A stretch of DNA of 64,000 nt from CAZJCK01 sp964544635 (GCA_964544635.1 CAZJCK010000003.1:40861-104860), one strand, 5' to 3'. Counted from the stretch's first letter, positions 52,009 to 63,816 are shown. Numbers and translations are program-made. The notes: a model not told the origin generated them from the sequence alone.

Positions 52009-52728
52009 ATGGAACACGTCTTTATAGCCCCCATATTTTCCGGCTCAATCTGGCAGATTATAGGCCAGTCATCGGCATTCGGTATTTTTATCCTGCTCAT
52101 CCTGGTTTTTATGTCGCTGGTCTCCTGGGCGATCATCGTCAACAAGTGGCGGCTGTTTCGGACCGTCGAAGCGGCATCGAATCGCTTTCTGGAGAATTTT
52201 CGGCGCAGCCGGCGTTTGAACGAATCGGTCAGTATGATACCGTCGGTCAACGAGTCTCCGCTGGCCGGGATGTACAAGGCAGGGCTGGACGAGATGAATG
52301 ACTTGACGGAACGCAAGAACCAGGGTGGCGGCTTGCAGGACAAAAAGCACCGTCTGGACGACGAAGATTTCGATATCGTCGAGATGGCGATGAGCCGATC
52401 GCAGGTTCTCGAGCTGGGCCAGCTGGAACGACAGGTAATCTTCCTGGCTGCGACCGCGTCGGCGGCTCCGTTCATGGGCTTGTTGGGCACGGTAGTCGGA
52501 ATCATGGATTCGTTCTGGTCGATTGGTGAGCGCGGCTCGGCCTCGCTGGCGGTCGTGGCGCCCGGTATTGCCGAAGCCCTGCTGGCGACGATCGTGGGGC
52601 TGGCAGCGGCTATCCCGGCGGTGATCGCCTACAACTGGGCAAACAACAAGATGAAATTCCTGACCGACAGCGCCGACAATTTCGTGCTCGAGTTCCTGGC
52701 TCGGGCCCGCAAGGAGGAGCGGGCGTGA
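52009..52728 (+). CDS. tolQ: TolQ (ExbB-family proton channel subunit)
   Basis: This 239-residue inner-membrane protein has an N-terminal helix (FGIFILLILVFMSLVSWAIIV) and two conserved C-terminal helices. These hold the ExbB/TolQ/MotA signature AAPFMGLLGTVVGIMDSFW and AEALLATIVGLAAAIPAVIAYN. With TolR it forms the proton-driven motor that energises TolA and constricts the outer membrane at division. It is the first gene of a contiguous tol-pal operon and overlaps tolR by four bases (GTGA). Confidence 0.9.
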   Translation: MEHVFIAPIFSGSIWQIIGQSSAFGIFILLILVFMSLVSWAIIVNKWRLFRTVEAASNRFLENFRRSRRLNESVSMIPSVNESPLAGMYKAGLDEMNDLTERKNQGGGLQDKKHRLDDEDFDIVEMAMSRSQVLELGQLERQVIFLAATASAAPFMGLLGTVVGIMDSFWSIGERGSASLAVVAPGIAEALLATIVGLAAAIPAVIAYNWANNKMKFLTDSADNFVLEFLARARKEERA

Positions 52729-53150
52729 AACGTCACCGGCGACGCCGCGAATACCGTTCCATGGCCGACATCAATATCGCCAACCTGGTTGATGTCGTGC
52801 TGGTGCTGCTGATCATCTTCATGATCTCGGCGCCGCTGTTGCAGTCGGGGATCGAGGTCGACCTGCCGCAAACGCGCGCGGCGGCGATTGAAGAGGAAGC
52901 CGAAGGGGTGGTGTTGACGATCGACGAAAAGGGCGGGATTTACGTGAACGATGTCTGGACCCGGCTTGAAAACTTTGAGAAAGCGCTGGACGAAGAGATG
53001 ACGCGCAAGGGGACCTCTTCTGTCTACCTGCGTGGCGACTCGACGGTGGCCTACGGGGTTGCGATTGCGGTGATCGGTCGCATGAAGGAAATGGGAATCG
53101 AGTCGATCGGGCTGGTGACGGCAACGGACGAACGGCAGAATCAGAAGTAA
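52725..53150 (+). CDS. tolR: TolR (ExbD-family)
   Basis: This 141-residue protein has a basic cytoplasmic N-terminus and one helix with the proton-carrying Asp in INIANLVDVVLVLLIIFMIS. A periplasmic domain follows (VDLPQTRAAAIE, VYLRGDSTVAYGVAI). The start is GTG at 52725 with AAGGAGGAG upstream, overlapping the tolQ stop. The gene order and later tolB-pal favour TolR over ExbD, although the sequences alone do not decide. Confidence 0.88.
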   Translation: MKRHRRRREYRSMADINIANLVDVVLVLLIIFMISAPLLQSGIEVDLPQTRAAAIEEEAEGVVLTIDEKGGIYVNDVWTRLENFEKALDEEMTRKGTSSVYLRGDSTVAYGVAIAVIGRMKEMGIESIGLVTATDERQNQK

Positions 53151-53154
53151 TAGT

Positions 53155-53883
53155 ATGAAACGCGACTTCGCGATATCGGTCGGCCTGCATCTGGCGGTAG
53201 TTGCCGCCACGCTTCTGGCCGCACCCTTTACGATACAGTCAGAACGAAGCTACGACGAGGTGATCCGGGTGTCGCTGACGGCGGCGCCGATGATCGCCAA
53301 CGCGGCACCGGAACCGGAGCCGGCGCCGTTGCAGCCGGTCGAGACACCGGCAGCGTCGATGGAAGAAGAGTTGCCGGACATTCCGCTTGACGATCCGACA
53401 ACGAAAGACGAAGTGGAAGAGGTTGAGGAGCCGGAACCCGAACCGGAGCAGCCGAAACCCAAACCGGAAACACGGCCGGCCGAGCAACAGCCGCAGGGCA
53501 AACCTGACGCGCAGCAGAGCGAGGGCGAGGGTTCCGAGATCGATACCGAAGCCACCGCCGCCGGGTCACCGTTTGCCGGCGCGACGGTCGATAATGCCTC
53601 GTTCGACTACCCCTACTGGTTCCGCCTGGCATTTGGCAAGATTCAGAACAACTGGCGCAACACGGTGGCAATCGATGCCACCCTTGTCTGCGAGATTCGT
53701 TTCCAGGTGATATCGTCGGGTCGCGTCATCGATGTCAAGGTCGTCGAGTCGTCGGGGATCGAACGTTTCGATCAGGACTGCGTGGCGGCGATCGAACGCG
53801 CCGCACCGTTCCCGCCCCTGCCGCGCGATTTCAGGGAAGAAATTATCGGGATCACCATCCCATTCAAGTTTGAACCGAGGTAA
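53155..53883 (+). CDS. TonB/TolA-like energy transducer
   Basis: This 242-residue protein has an N-terminal helix (VGLHLAVVAATLLAAPF) with the SxxxH-like pattern (ISVGLH) that couples to ExbB/TolQ motors. A periplasmic Pro/Glu-rich spacer (about residues 50-130) follows. The C-terminal TonB-type domain begins YPYWFRLAFGKIQNNW and contains VIDVKVVESSGIERFDQ and AIERAAPFPPLP. By position it occupies the TolA slot, while its C-terminal domain reads as TonB/TolA-CTD. The spacer is short and lacks the long helix of enterobacterial TolA. Confidence 0.85.
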   Translation: MKRDFAISVGLHLAVVAATLLAAPFTIQSERSYDEVIRVSLTAAPMIANAAPEPEPAPLQPVETPAASMEEELPDIPLDDPTTKDEVEEVEEPEPEPEQPKPKPETRPAEQQPQGKPDAQQSEGEGSEIDTEATAAGSPFAGATVDNASFDYPYWFRLAFGKIQNNWRNTVAIDATLVCEIRFQVISSGRVIDVKVVESSGIERFDQDCVAAIERAAPFPPLPRDFREEIIGITIPFKFEPR

Positions 53884-53889
53884 CCAACC

Positions 53890-55224
53890 GTGCTGATCAT
53901 TCGACGTTTCCAACTGCTTTTCTTACTCGCCGCCATCTGTGGCTGCACCGCCGTATCGGTATCGGCGCAACAGGATGTTCACGAAGTGTTCTTTGACACC
54001 CTGAAGACCGGCGATGTCGATCCGTTGCCGGTCGGGGTCGACCAGGTGAAGTATATCGGGAGTACCTACATCGGCCCGGAAGACTCGACCTTGATGCTGT
54101 ATGTCACGCGTGTGGTGCAGCGGGATGTCGATTTCTACGCCGACTTCGAGCTGGTGATTATCGACAGTTTCTATTTGCGGACCTATGAGATTGCGGAGCT
54201 TGACCTGTTGGGTTGGAAGCGCCTGGGGGCGACATACGTGGTGCGCCTCGAGGCGGAGTTTCCCGGATCGAACATGCGGGTGCGCTGGCGGTTGTTCGAC
54301 GTCAACCGTCGCAACCAGTTCGCCAACGGCACGGTGGAGCGACCGAAACGCGAATGGCGCAAACTGGCGCATGATATCTCGAATGAAGTCGTGCGCGAAT
54401 TGACCGGCGAACAAGGACCGTTTCATACGCAAGTCGTGTTTACTCGACAGATGGGTGAGGCAAAAGAACTGTTCATTTCGGACTATGACGGCGCCAACGA
54501 GCAGCAACTGACAGTAACCAATGCGATCAATATCTCACCGTCGTTTCATCCGAACGGGCGCGAGGTGTATTTCATAAGTTTTCTGGGAGGAGATCCGGCG
54601 CTGTACAAGGTTGACGTTCGGAGCAAGGAAATTTCGAAGGTAGTATCATACCCCGGCATCATGGCGGCGCCGGCGATTTCTCCGGACGGTAACAAGATTG
54701 CGTGCGTGTTGTCGAAAGACGGCAACTCGGAGATTTATGTGCTGGATATGGACGGCCGGGTGATCAAGCGATTGACGCGCCACGGCGCCATTGACACCTC
54801 GCCGACGTGGTCGCCGGACGGCCGGATGATTTGTTTCGCGTCGGATCGGACCGGTTTCCCGCAGCTGTATATGATGGACAGTGACGGTCTGGATATGCGC
54901 CGATTGACCTTCCAGGGCGGCTACAACGACTCGCCCATCTGGTCGGCGCGCGGCGACCGGATTACGTTTGTCAGCCGGACGCGGTCGGGTCGGTTCGACC
55001 TGGCCTCGATTGATACGTCCGGAATCGGCTATCGCGTCCTTACCCAGGTCGGGATGAACGAGAACCCGCATTTTTCGCCGGACGGCAAGCACATCATCTT
55101 CTCCTCGACCCGTCTGGGGCCGCGGGATATCTACACCATGGACATAACCGGCCGCAACCAGCGCCGCCTGACGCGCCACGGTGACTGCTATAACCCGGAC
55201 TGGGGACCATTCCGTCGCCAATGA
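53890..55224 (+). CDS. tolB: TolB, periplasmic beta-propeller
   Basis: This 444-residue protein has a Sec signal (cleavage near SVSAQQD; an internal ICGC could act as a lipobox), an N-terminal alpha/beta domain (about 30-165) and a six-bladed propeller. The WD40-like repeats have SPDGNKIACVLSKDGNSEIY, SPDGRMICFASDRTGFPQLY and SPDGKHIIFSSTRLGPRDIY. TolB links Pal to the inner-membrane Tol proteins. The start is GTG at 53890, six bases after the previous stop. Length matches the family (about 430). Confidence 0.93.
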   Translation: MLIIRRFQLLFLLAAICGCTAVSVSAQQDVHEVFFDTLKTGDVDPLPVGVDQVKYIGSTYIGPEDSTLMLYVTRVVQRDVDFYADFELVIIDSFYLRTYEIAELDLLGWKRLGATYVVRLEAEFPGSNMRVRWRLFDVNRRNQFANGTVERPKREWRKLAHDISNEVVRELTGEQGPFHTQVVFTRQMGEAKELFISDYDGANEQQLTVTNAINISPSFHPNGREVYFISFLGGDPALYKVDVRSKEISKVVSYPGIMAAPAISPDGNKIACVLSKDGNSEIYVLDMDGRVIKRLTRHGAIDTSPTWSPDGRMICFASDRTGFPQLYMMDSDGLDMRRLTFQGGYNDSPIWSARGDRITFVSRTRSGRFDLASIDTSGIGYRVLTQVGMNENPHFSPDGKHIIFSSTRLGPRDIYTMDITGRNQRRLTRHGDCYNPDWGPFRRQ

Positions 55225-55287
55225 TCAAAACGCTGATTTAGCGTCGACCCGAACAGCCGTTTGGCGTGTACAAGTCTGCGTAGGAAC

Positions 55288-55305
55288 GGGTTTTAACCCT
55301 TTTTT
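55288..55305 (+). terminator. Weak hairpin with T-run between tolB and pal
   Basis: GGGTT-TT-AACCC is followed by six T. The 5-bp stem is short, so it may attenuate rather than end transcription. The T-rich segment TTTTTTATATTGACC could also include a -10 for pal. Confidence 0.35.
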
Positions 55306-55397
55306 ATATTGACCGGACGGGCAAACTGCCCGTAGATTGGCTGCGACAGGATACGAATTTGAGAACTCCGCATAATACAGGGAGGATAAAACCTATT

Positions 55398-55919
55398 ATG
55401 AAGCGGAAATCACTGTTTGGACTGAGCGCATTGCTGCTCATGTTTTTGTTCGTGATTGCGGGTTGCCCGAGTGAACCGCCACCGCCGCCACCGGAGGCGC
55501 CGGACACAACTGCAGTTGAGCCGGTAGATACGACGCCGGAACCACCGCCGCCGCCGCCACCGCCGCCGCCGGAACTGAAAGAATCTCAGCTCAAGATGAT
55601 TCATTTTGAATTCGACAAGTACAACCTGACTTCGGAAGCCCGCTCAGGACTGGAACACAACTACCAGCTTCTGAAAGAGTTCCCGGATGTCATAATTGAG
55701 ATTGAGGGTCACTGCGACGAACGTGGCACGGTTGAGTACAACCTGTCGCTCGGCGAGAAACGCGCCAAGGCAGCCAAAGAATACCTGGTCAACCTGGGTA
55801 TCGCGGAGAATCGTATCAAGACGATCTCCTACGGCAAAGAACGTCCGCTCGTCAACGAGTCGAACGAAAAAGCCTGGTCGATGAACCGTCGTTGTGAGTT
55901 CGATATTATCTCACAGTAA
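55398..55919 (+). CDS. pal: Pal, peptidoglycan-associated outer-membrane lipoprotein
   Basis: This 173-residue lipoprotein has signal peptide LLLMFLFVIAGC, then a linker with two Pro runs (six and ten residues), and an OmpA-type domain. The domain shows HFEFDKYNLTSEAR and GHCDERGTVEYNLSLGEKRA, the Asp and Arg that grip diaminopimelate in peptidoglycan. The ATG at 55398 has GGAGG upstream, with a longish 12-base spacing. It anchors the outer membrane to the wall and binds TolB. Confidence 0.94.
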   Translation: MKRKSLFGLSALLLMFLFVIAGCPSEPPPPPPEAPDTTAVEPVDTTPEPPPPPPPPPPELKESQLKMIHFEFDKYNLTSEARSGLEHNYQLLKEFPDVIIEIEGHCDERGTVEYNLSLGEKRAKAAKEYLVNLGIAENRIKTISYGKERPLVNESNEKAWSMNRRCEFDIISQ

Positions 55920-55928
55920 GTGGATGTA

Positions 55929-56735
55929 ATGTCACGTAGCAACGTACAGAGAATAGCAATGACCGCCGTCGCCCTGGCGGCGGTCATTTTCACCGGCCTG
56001 TTGTCGTCGGGCTGCGCCACGTCGCGGCAGGTCAACGAAGTGAAGGCGGAAGTCCGTGACCTCGAGCGCCAGAACCAGCAGGTTCTCCAGGCGGTCGAGC
56101 GGATGGAGCGGATGGTAGCGCAAAGCGAAGAGGCCAATAACAAGCTGCGGGTCGGCGTGAATACGTCGGTCGATCAGCTCCAGGACCAGGTCGACGCGCT
56201 GCTGCAAAATTACAACGAGATGATCCAGACGCTCGAAGTCATCCGTCGCCAGCTCGAGTCGCGGTCGCTCTCGATCAGACCGTCACCGGGAGCATCGAGC
56301 AATGTCGACGTGCCGGCGACTGATGAACCGGGTGCAATCGACGAACAACCGCCGCAACCGTCGATCGACTGCCAGGCGACGTACGACGACGCGTTTATCA
56401 AGGTGCGTCGCAACGAGTACGAAGAGGCGATCGAGGGTTTCCGCTTGTACCTCGAACAGTGCCCGCGGCATGAGTCGGTCGAAAACGCTCACTACTGGGT
56501 GGGCGAGTGCTACTATGCGCTTGAACAGTATCAAAAGGCTATCGACGAATTTAACCTGATGCTCGAGAAGTATCCCAGTTCGATCAACGCCAGCCGGGCG
56601 CTGTACAAGGTGGCCCGTTCGCACCAGGAACTGGGCAACAGTGATAAAGCTCGTGCGATCTATGACCAGATAATCGATGAGTATGCCGGCACCCTCGAGG
56701 CCGAGCAGGCAAAGGATCGCCTGAAGGACCTCTAA
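55929..56735 (+). CDS. cpoB: CpoB/YbgF-like coiled-coil TPR protein
   Basis: The product of about 268 residues has a signal with lipobox LLSSGC, so it is probably a lipoprotein, unlike E. coli CpoB. A coiled coil follows (about residues 30-110, VNEVKAEVRDLERQNQQVLQ), then a Ser/Pro-rich linker. Three TPR units (YDDAFIKVRRNEYEEAIEGF, HYWVGECYYALEQYQKAIDE, LYKVARSHQELGNSDKARAI) end it. CpoB coordinates peptidoglycan synthesis with Tol-driven constriction. Its position right after pal is the standard one. ATG 55929 is chosen over GTG 55920. Confidence 0.9.
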   Translation: MSRSNVQRIAMTAVALAAVIFTGLLSSGCATSRQVNEVKAEVRDLERQNQQVLQAVERMERMVAQSEEANNKLRVGVNTSVDQLQDQVDALLQNYNEMIQTLEVIRRQLESRSLSIRPSPGASSNVDVPATDEPGAIDEQPPQPSIDCQATYDDAFIKVRRNEYEEAIEGFRLYLEQCPRHESVENAHYWVGECYYALEQYQKAIDEFNLMLEKYPSSINASRALYKVARSHQELGNSDKARAIYDQIIDEYAGTLEAEQAKDRLKDL

Positions 56736-56737
56736 GC

Positions 56738-59312
<2,575 letters not shown>

Positions 59313-59391
59313 TTCGTTAAACAGGTCCCTTCTTCGCCTGCGCCGAGTCACGGGACCTGGTATAAGAGAAGATTGTCGCTACAATCAACAA

Positions 59392-59416
59392 ACGGCGCCC
59401 CATGACAGGGCGCCGT
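59392..59416. terminator. Terminator shared by ligA and the phasin-like gene
   Basis: A 9-bp stem ACGGCGCCC/GGGCGCCGT with a 7-base loop is followed by CTTTACTTTG on the plus strand and by GTTTGTTG on the minus strand. It lies between two convergent genes. Confidence 0.7.
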
Positions 59417-59442
59417 CTTTACTTTGTCTCTGATGCGTATGC

Positions 59443-59778
59443 CTACGCCCCGAGCTTCTTTTCGAGGGCAGCCACCGACTTGGCCAGCTTGTCGATCTTC
59501 TTCTCGAGCCGTTCCAGGTCGTTGCCGGTGGCAAGGCGGAGGTCCTTGACGACCTTGGTGACCTGATCGGTTACCTTACCGCTCTCCGTGGAGATCTTGT
59601 CGCGGAGCGACTGGGTTTGGGCTTCGGCTTTCTCGACCAGTTCCATGACCGCTTTTTTGCGGTCGGATTTGTCGATTTCGCCGCGCTTGATCAGATCGTC
59701 GATAACCTCTTCAGCCTTGTCCTTGGTAATCTGGATAATTCCGATACCGGCCAACACCGTGTTCTTGAGAATTGACAT
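59443..59778 (-). CDS. Phasin-like / polyhydroxyalkanoate-granule-type coiled-coil protein
   Basis: The 111-residue, almost wholly helical protein begins with a short hydrophobic segment (SILKNTVLAGIGIIQITKDK). Then comes EEVIDDLIKRGEIDKSDRKK, which resembles the PhaF/PhaI-type phasin family, and a C-terminal coiled coil (LERLEKKIDKLAKSVAALEK). Such proteins coat storage granules or act as small scaffolds. No PHA synthase is present in the window, so a granule role is not proven. AGGAG lies upstream of the ATG. Confidence 0.65.
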   Translation of the reverse strand: MSILKNTVLAGIGIIQITKDKAEEVIDDLIKRGEIDKSDRKKAVMELVEKAEAQTQSLRDKISTESGKVTDQVTKVVKDLRLATGNDLERLEKKIDKLAKSVAALEKKLGA

Positions 59779-59948
59779 CAGGTAAACTCCTTTTTGTTAT
59801 CGCCAGATGACACTGTCTTTCCTATATCGAACGACTGTGGCGGCCTGGTAAGGACGCGCGCACAGAAAGTCGACGCCCGGGCGGCGCCTACCTATATATA
59901 ACAACGCGTTGTAGCGAAAGGAGTGTCAAGAAAATTCGCCGTGCCCTC

Positions 59949-60353
59949 TTATCGGTTACCGGCGGATGAAAGCAGGACGATATTGACGATTTCGAGCAGG
60001 CGTTCGCAGGAGAACGGTTTTTTGATAAACATGTCGCCTCCCGACTTGAACGACCGCCCCATATCGTCATTTCGATCCTTGCCGGTCAGGAAGATAATCG
60101 GGGTGTGGGCGAACTCGGGATCGGCCTTGATATCACGGCATACGTCGTAGCCGTCACGGCCGGGCATCATGATGTCGAGCAGGATGATATCCGGTTTGAA
60201 CTCTTTCGCCGACTGCATCGCCTGGGCCGAGCTGTTTTGGATCCGGACCTGATAGCCGGCTTCGGCCAGAAAGGTCTGTACGATTTCGGTGATTTCCGGT
60301 TCGTCGTCGACCACCAGTACCTTGGCTGTCTGGATATTGATTTTTTGCGACAT
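59949..60353 (-). CDS. Single-domain response regulator
   Basis: The 134-residue CheY-like receiver has no output domain. The acidic pocket is VVDDEPE, the phospho-acceptor Asp is in IILLDIMMPGRDG, the switch Thr is in FLTGKDR and the Lys is in FIKKPFS. An N-terminal extension of about 10 residues precedes the fold. The ATG at 60353 is chosen. No histidine kinase is nearby, so the partner is unknown. It shares orientation with a second receiver gene 110 bases upstream. Confidence 0.9.
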   Translation of the reverse strand: MSQKINIQTAKVLVVDDEPEITEIVQTFLAEAGYQVRIQNSSAQAMQSAKEFKPDIILLDIMMPGRDGYDVCRDIKADPEFAHTPIIFLTGKDRNDDMGRSFKSGGDMFIKKPFSCERLLEIVNIVLLSSAGNR

Positions 60354-60463
60354 TCTATGGTCCCGGCGGTCTGGCCGCCGCAATAGGTTTAGGCGTTTTG
60401 TCTGCTAATAGTTTTTTCGGCTGAAGAGACCTAAACCTTTACCCGCGAGTGGATTATTCTGGG

Positions 60464-60832
60464 TCAGGCCGAGGTCAGGGAGAGCCGGACGATGTCCTTT
60501 AAGTTGTTAATATTAAATGGCTTACGGAGCAATAAGGAGCCTCCTGAGGCAAACGCGCGGCCTGCATCTTCCTCCGCTGTCAGGCCGGAAAGATAGATAA
60601 CGGGCAGATCTCGCAGACCGGGCTTTTGTTTCAACAGCGTAGTCGCCGTGTAACCGTCCATCTCCGGCATGGTGATATCCATGATGACCAGATCGGGCGG
60701 GGTCGTTTCGGCGACATCGAGCGCCTGCCGACCGTTGGCGGCGGTCAGGACCTCGAAGCCGTCACGGCTCAAAACGCGGCTGATCAGCATGACCACGCCT
60801 TCGTCATCATCGACTATCAGTATCTTCTGCAT
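60464..60832 (-). CDS. Single-domain response regulator
   Basis: The 122-residue receiver domain begins MQKILIVDDDEGVVMLI. It has the acceptor Asp in LVIMDITMPEMDG, Ser in place of Thr in YLSGLTAEED and Lys in LRKPFNINN. The serine is a common conservative change. It has no DNA-binding domain. The C-terminal parts of both receivers are similar (SGG-x4-KKPF/RKPF), so the pair probably arose by duplication. It is divergent from smpB. Confidence 0.9.
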   Translation of the reverse strand: MQKILIVDDDEGVVMLISRVLSRDGFEVLTAANGRQALDVAETTPPDLVIMDITMPEMDGYTATTLLKQKPGLRDLPVIYLSGLTAEEDAGRAFASGGSLLLRKPFNINNLKDIVRLSLTSA

Positions 60833-60988
60833 GGCTTGTTCCCTGTGAACTGCCCCTTTCTTTCCTACTGTATCGGCAGGGGGAGGGTAGTTGATAACAG
60901 CCGGAACATTTTTCCCGTCGTTTGTTACAGAGGGCGCAAAACCGTTTTAAATTGCCCGGATTACCGGCGTTGCAGTACTTAAGGAGCT

Positions 60989-61459
60989 ATGGCAAAAGAC
61001 AAAGGCGAACAGATCAAGGTGATAGCGCGCAACCGCAAAGCGCTGAAAGACTACGAAATCAAGGAGAAATTCGAGGCGGGGATAGCTCTGCTCGGAACCG
61101 AGGTCAAGTCGCTGCGGGATGGAAAAATCAACCTTGCCGACGCCTATGCCATCGTTGAAAACAACCAGGTAATCCTGAAAAATCTGCACATTTCGCCATA
61201 CCAGATGGCATCCCACGACAACCACGAGCCAACCCGTCCGCGCCGCCTGCTCCTGCACAAGCGGGAGATCCGCAAGCTGAAGGTACAGACTGAGCAACGC
61301 GGCATGACGTTGATCCCGCTGGTCATTTATTTCAAGCGGCACCTCGTGAAAGTTGAACTGGCGCTCGGGATGGGACGTAAAAAGTACGATAAACGTGAGG
61401 CGATCGCCAAGGCCGACGCCGAGCGACGAATGCAGAAGGCAATTAAGCGAGACCTTTAA
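60989..61459 (+). CDS. smpB: SsrA-binding protein SmpB
   Basis: The 156-residue RNA-binding protein of trans-translation has the OB-fold motifs ALLGTEVKSLRDGKINLADA and NLHISPY, then RRLLLHKREI. The basic C-terminal tail (KYDKREAIAKADAERRM to IKRDL) enters the ribosomal channel. It delivers tmRNA to stalled ribosomes. AAGGAG lies before the ATG. The tmRNA gene itself is not seen in the window. The stop overlaps the next start by one base (TAATG). Confidence 0.96.
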   Translation: MAKDKGEQIKVIARNRKALKDYEIKEKFEAGIALLGTEVKSLRDGKINLADAYAIVENNQVILKNLHISPYQMASHDNHEPTRPRRLLLHKREIRKLKVQTEQRGMTLIPLVIYFKRHLVKVELALGMGRKKYDKREAIAKADAERRMQKAIKRDL

Positions 61460-62955
61460 TGACAGCTCGATACCGTACGCTCCTGACAGCACTGATCATA
61501 CTCCTGGCGCTCGGCAGCGTGGCGCCGATTGTTGAGGCCAGGTCGATCCCGGTGAGAACGTCGACCGGTGAAGAACGCGTCGACGGCTGGGATGACCACG
61601 AGATCACCTACTTCTGTTTCTCGGAGCTGGTCAATATGCTGGGCGGCTATCTCGACTGGGAGATGGTCGGTCACCAGGTCAGCTATATCGACAACGGCAC
61701 GCGGATGGATTTCTTTTTGGAGTCGCCGTTTTTTACGGTCAACGACTCGGCGCACAACCTGGTGTTCCCGGCTGGATACAAGGACGGTAAGCTGTATCTG
61801 CCGGCCGAGACCTTTCTCCCCTTCTTCAACCAGTTGCGGCAGGAACAGATTACCTGGGACGACGACAAGAATGTCATCCGCATCGATTCTGATTTCTACA
61901 ACGTCACCGATATGACCGTCGCGCGGAAAGCCAACGGCCTGCTGGTGGAGATTTATCTGGCGGGGGCGTTGACCTATGACGTTTTCGTCACTGAAGGCAA
62001 CTGGGTAAACATCTCGATTCGGGATGGCCTGATCAGCCCGAAGATCAAACGTCGCCTCGATCGCAGTGTGATGTACCAGATGAAGACGCACCAGGTCGAC
62101 AACACCGGCCAGATTTCGTTCCGGTTGCGCCAGACAGTCGAGCGCTGGCATCACCGGCTTGTAGCCGCTCCGCCGCGCATTCAGATATCGATTGCCGATG
62201 TTGATTTCCAGCTGGATACGGCCGAAACGCGCAAGATTGGGCCGGACGACAAGGTTGACGTCATCGTGATCGATCCCGGTCACGGCGGTTCGCATTACGG
62301 CGCAATTGGGCCGGGCGGGACGCGCGAGAAAGATATCGTGCTGAACATTTCGCAGGAGCTGGCCAAGCTGATTCGCAAGGACAAGCAGTTCAAAGTGATC
62401 ATGACCCGCGACCGGGACAAAACCGTCAGCCTGCAGGAACGTGCCGATATCGCCAATAGTAACCACTGCGACCTGTTCATAAGCATTCATGCCAACGCCT
62501 CGCCAAAACGTGCGGCGCACGGCTGGAACGTCTTCTTCCTGGCGCCGGCGCGCAACGATTCGGCGCGGGCGGTAGCGCAGTTTGAAAACTCGGCGTTCTT
62601 GCGGGAGCTGTCCGAAGAAGAGCAGGAGCGCCTGGTCAATTACGAAGAGGCCGACCCGGTGCTGGGTATCATCAACGAGATGATCATGACCGAGTTCCAG
62701 ACCGAGTCGCACGACTTCGCGATGATGGTCGACAAGGAGTTCCGTCGCAACCTCGAAACGCGGGCGCGCGGTGTTGACCAGGCGGGCTTCTTCGTGCTCA
62801 ACATGGTCTTCAGTCCGTCGATCCTCGTGGAGGCGGCGTTCGTGTCGAATCCAAACGAAGAAAAGCTGCTCCGTTCCAGCGACTACCAGAAGCGCGTGGC
62901 ACAGGGTATTTACGACGCCATCAAGCGGTTTAAGGCAAAGTATGAAGGGATGTAA
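61459..62955 (+). CDS. N-acetylmuramoyl-L-alanine amidase (Amidase_3)
   Basis: The 498-residue periplasmic amidase has a signal peptide (about 1-28, ending VEARS). Next is a copper-amine-oxidase-N-like substrate domain (about 40-150, YLPAETFLPFFNQL), an AMIN-like beta domain (about 155-255) and the zinc amidase domain from about 265. Zinc ligands appear in VIDPGHGG, the following Glu (GTREKDIVL) and ISIHANAS, and the catalytic Glu in SILVEAAFVSN. It cleaves the amide bond between MurNAc and the stem peptide. It starts within the smpB stop and precedes murI. Confidence 0.92.
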   Translation: MTARYRTLLTALIILLALGSVAPIVEARSIPVRTSTGEERVDGWDDHEITYFCFSELVNMLGGYLDWEMVGHQVSYIDNGTRMDFFLESPFFTVNDSAHNLVFPAGYKDGKLYLPAETFLPFFNQLRQEQITWDDDKNVIRIDSDFYNVTDMTVARKANGLLVEIYLAGALTYDVFVTEGNWVNISIRDGLISPKIKRRLDRSVMYQMKTHQVDNTGQISFRLRQTVERWHHRLVAAPPRIQISIADVDFQLDTAETRKIGPDDKVDVIVIDPGHGGSHYGAIGPGGTREKDIVLNISQELAKLIRKDKQFKVIMTRDRDKTVSLQERADIANSNHCDLFISIHANASPKRAAHGWNVFFLAPARNDSARAVAQFENSAFLRELSEEEQERLVNYEEADPVLGIINEMIMTEFQTESHDFAMMVDKEFRRNLETRARGVDQAGFFVLNMVFSPSILVEAAFVSNPNEEKLLRSSDYQKRVAQGIYDAIKRFKAKYEGM

Positions 62956-62978
62956 GGTGCAGATGCGCAGAGGACAGT

Positions 62979-63809
62979 ATGGCGCCCGATAAGGACCATC
63001 CGATTGGCGTCTTCGATTCCGGTGTCGGCGGCCTGACGGTAGCGCGGGAGATTTTCAAGGCGCTGCCGCATGAGCATGTTATCTACTTTGGCGATGTCGG
63101 GCGTACACCCTACGGCGGCCGTTCCAAGGAGATCATCACCCAGTTCACGGCGCAGGACATTGCCTTTCTGCTGGAGCATTCGGTCAAGTTCATCGTGTGT
63201 GCCTGCAACTCAGCGTCGGCTACCGCCCTGCCGGAGCTGGTCGGGAACTACAAGCTCGACATGATCGGGGTGATCGAGCCGGGCGCGCAGGCGGCGACCG
63301 AGGCGACGAAAAACGGCAAGATTGGCGTGATCGGGACCAACGCAACGATCGGTTCGAACGCCTATGCCCGGGCAATTCACAAAACCGACTCCGATCTGAA
63401 AGTTTTTTCGCTGGCCTGTCCCCTCTTTGTGCCGCTGGCCGAGGAAGGGTATGTCGACAAGGAAGCGACCTATTTGATTGCGCGTGATTACTTGCAGACG
63501 ATGCTCGATGTCGATGTCGATACGCTGGTGCTGGGGTGCACGCATTATCCGCTGTTGAAGGATGTCATACAGGATGTAATGGGCGAAGGTGTGACACTCA
63601 TCGATTCGGGTGAGGCAATTGCGCAGGTGGCGTACGGCCGGCTGGTCGAGGCGGGGCTGTTGAATTCGCAGGCGTCGCAATCGCCCGGTCCGCTGGGGGT
63701 GCACAAGTATTTTGTGTCGGACGTACCGGAACGTTTCCAGAACATCGCAGCGCGCTTCTTAGGTCGCCCGATCGAGAATGTCACGCGGGTGGATATAAGT
63801 AAGTATTGA
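62979..63809 (+). CDS. murI: Glutamate racemase MurI
   Basis: This 276-residue cofactor-independent racemase supplies D-glutamate for peptidoglycan. The two catalytic Cys lie in CACNSASATALPEL and LGCTHYPLLKDV, and the N-terminal substrate motif is GVFDSGVGGLTVAREI with DVGRTPYGGRS. It follows the amidase gene after 23 bases, in a small cell-wall pair. A 27-bp repeat and then a strong terminator lie downstream. Confidence 0.96.
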   Translation: MAPDKDHPIGVFDSGVGGLTVAREIFKALPHEHVIYFGDVGRTPYGGRSKEIITQFTAQDIAFLLEHSVKFIVCACNSASATALPELVGNYKLDMIGVIEPGAQAATEATKNGKIGVIGTNATIGSNAYARAIHKTDSDLKVFSLACPLFVPLAEEGYVDKEATYLIARDYLQTMLDVDVDTLVLGCTHYPLLKDVIQDVMGEGVTLIDSGEAIAQVAYGRLVEAGLLNSQASQSPGPLGVHKYFVSDVPERFQNIAARFLGRPIENVTRVDISKY

Positions 63810-63816
63810 GTTGTCC

